This document shows positions 14,090 to 15,353 of a stretch of DNA of 15,353 nucleotides, piece after piece. Location of the stretch: NCBI GenBank assembly GCA_964393875.1, contig CAYMUZ010000195.1:1-15353 (forward strand). Direction: 5' to 3'. Position numbers and translations under genes: made by a program. The notes under the pieces were generated by a model, which saw only the letters and a list, made by a program, of their open reading frames with translations, was not told where the DNA came from and searched no databases. Numbering within the stretch: the first letter of the stretch is position 1; each line of letters begins with the position of its first letter. The stretch comes from JAHFHB01 sp964393875 (GTDB taxonomy: Bacteria > Omnitrophota > Omnitrophia > Omnitrophales > Aquincolibacteriaceae).

Positions 14090-15353
14090 TTAGTGACGTT
14101 CAAAAATCGCATCAGGCGGTTCCTGAAAAAATTTCTCTTCTGTTAAGAGTTTTTCCACCTTGTGCATCAGTGGATCCGAATGAAACCTTTCGCGAATGGC
14201 ACCTTTGTTGAGGTAATTGTTAAGCGCCACAAAAATCATGGCTTGATCAAGCGAGAGATACTTGCGAGCCACCAGCCCTGTCTTGACAGTGACCGCGTCA
14301 TAAAACCCATAATCTCCGTAGATATCATACAACTCAACAAGTTTGCGCAGATTGTGAATCGCCGCTTTGGGAGCAAACTCAAGGGCCAGCACACTGGCGT
14401 GGGGGGTCACAACCCCCGGTTTGTATCCTTTGGACCCAAAAGGAGCCGCGCCAAACTCGGAATATCCGCCTTCAGGCACCGAGGATGGGCTCATGCCCCA
14501 AACAGGCTGGCCTTGTTCTTTTTTAGCATATCGAATCTGCCCCAGCACGTGCCGTTTATCATTGAGACCGAGTCCCTCCGGCGCCAAATCTTTTTCCTTT
14601 AAAATTAAGGTGGGCATCAACGCCTCAAAGGCGGAGCCCCCCCAACTTGGAATGTATTTCAAATCCTTCCATTGGTAATAACCGCCCATGAACGTGTGGC
14701 CCAAAACAGTCCGCGGCACACGCGCCAGTGGCTTCATCTGCTGCCATGCAAACTCCGCCGGAAATGTGCGGATCATGCCTTCAAACCAGTGCTCTTCTGG
14801 CACATCTCCCCGAGCAATGGCCAGGTAACTCGCCGCCCTGGGTTCGGTGTAAAAAACACCGTAGTGATAATCGGATGGCACCTGTAAATTCTCGTAAAAA
14901 CCGTGGAACATCTGCATCTCGACCGGATCATAGAAAAAATTAAAATTGCCGCGTCCAATCAACCGGCTTGCCTGCTCTGTCAATTCTTCAGGAAAGGCGT
15001 TTTTGACGACGTACAGGCCCGCCACAAGCCAACCGCTATCGACCAACGAAACAAAATAGCTAGTGCGTTCGCCCGTAGTTGTGTCGTAATAGTTGTAGGG
15101 GAACCCGCTTTCATGGTACTCCATTTTTTCAAGTGTCGTCATTGTCAAGCGTATCCGCTTCACAGCCTCTTCGCGTGTGATGAACTTAAAATCGTACGCC
15201 GACACCAAACACATCAGATACACTCCGATATTGGTAACGTTGGTGTAATCCCCCACCCAGGTTTTCTCATCTACAGCCTCTTTTTCACCGATTTGTATCG
15301 TATCGAGCGGCAGGCCATGCTCCCGGTCAACGATTTGATCAAAAAAAGCCCAG
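14090..15353 (-). CDS. Glucoamylase-like/DUF3131 protein, N-terminus cut by window edge
   Basis: The frame is open to the window edge, giving about 420 residues of the C-terminal part; the real start is outside. An internal GTG at 15256 is not the start, since upstream residues (FFDQIVDREHGLPLDTIQIG) also match the family. Recognised blocks of the glycoamylase/DUF3131 group (COG5368) are HGLPLDT, YTNVTNIGVYLMCLV, SLVDSGWLVAGLY, YGVFYTEPRAASYLAIARG, SWGGSAFEALMPTL, WGMSPSS, GYSEFGAAPFGSKGY and VVTPHASVLALEF. The fold is an (alpha/alpha)6 barrel related to glycoside hydrolases and to the C-terminal parts of cyclic beta-glucan synthases. The substrate cannot be read from the sequence. The end (DAIFERH) is 18 nt before pgeF. 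Confidence 0.88.
   Translation of the reverse strand, partial: WAFFDQIVDREHGLPLDTIQIGEKEAVDEKTWVGDYTNVTNIGVYLMCLVSAYDFKFITREEAVKRIRLTMTTLEKMEYHESGFPYNYYDTTTGERTSYFVSLVDSGWLVAGLYVVKNAFPEELTEQASRLIGRGNFNFFYDPVEMQMFHGFYENLQVPSDYHYGVFYTEPRAASYLAIARGDVPEEHWFEGMIRTFPAEFAWQQMKPLARVPRTVLGHTFMGGYYQWKDLKYIPSWGGSAFEALMPTLILKEKDLAPEGLGLNDKRHVLGQIRYAKKEQGQPVWGMSPSSVPEGGYSEFGAAPFGSKGYKPGVVTPHASVLALEFAPKAAIHNLRKLVELYDIYGDYGFYDAVTVKTGLVARKYLSLDQAMIFVALNNYLNKGAIRERFHSDPLMHKVEKLLTEEKFFQEPPDAIFERH

Noticed and set aside
14162..14602. 146-codon plus-strand open frame opposite the glucoamylase-like gene
   Set aside because: The minus-strand frame carries clear family motifs over the same bases; the plus frame has none.
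1..15353. CRISPR arrays, transposase genes, prophage genes, rRNA
   Set aside because: No evenly spaced repeat series, no recombinase or phage protein motifs and no rRNA sequence were seen on either strand.

Overview
The window is a dense bacterial chromosomal segment in which every gene I can support lies on the minus strand. It has a double-membrane (diderm) character: an outer-membrane secretin with its inner-membrane partners, and a complete rod-shape/elongasome operon. No taxonomic marker is present. The gene styles (a short ExeA/MshM-like ATPase beside a secretin, secreted SUMF1-fold proteins in tandem, a glucoamylase-like protein, moderate G+C) remind me of candidate phyla such as Omnitrophota, but this is only an impression.

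Reading in the direction of transcription, from high to low coordinates: (1) 15353-13370 holds the 3' part of a glucoamylase-like/DUF3131 protein followed closely by pgeF (YfiH family). (2) 13333-13305 is a textbook sigma-70 promoter (TTGACA, 17 bp, TATACT). It drives mreB-mreC-mreD-mrdA-rodA (13255-8063), the cytoskeleton, scaffold and peptidoglycan polymerase/transpeptidase set for cell elongation, with overlapping genes from mreC onward. (3) 8044-7880 has a likely promoter and tRNA-Pro(UGG). (4) 7880-7667 is an odd stretch downstream of the tRNA: an 18-bp near-perfect palindrome, a second copy of the tRNA 3' end (with an encoded CCA that the intact tRNA lacks), inverted copies of the T-arm, and a GC-rich block of about 100 bp. 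(5) 7562-7389 is a small tatA missed by length filters. (6) 7177-2810 is a tightly overlapping four-gene cluster: AAA+ ATPase (ExeA/MshM-like), single-span membrane protein with a GspC/PilP-like C-terminus, secretin, and coiled-coil/TPR protein. The gene content recalls MSHA-pilus or type II secretion loci, but no motor ATPase, platform protein or pilin is visible. (7) 2608-1 has a possible extended -10 promoter and two tandem secreted SUMF1-fold paralogues with ATGA overlap. The second runs off the window.

Functionally, regions 1-2 form a cell-envelope growth module, and regions 6-7 look like an envelope-spanning export machine next to abundant surface or periplasmic C-type-lectin-like proteins that may be its clients. 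The two places most worth a second look are the tRNA-Pro-derived repeat element (7667-7899) and the secretin cluster with its adjacent SUMF1-fold pair, whose C-terminal region is where diversity-generating retroelements place variable regions in this fold.
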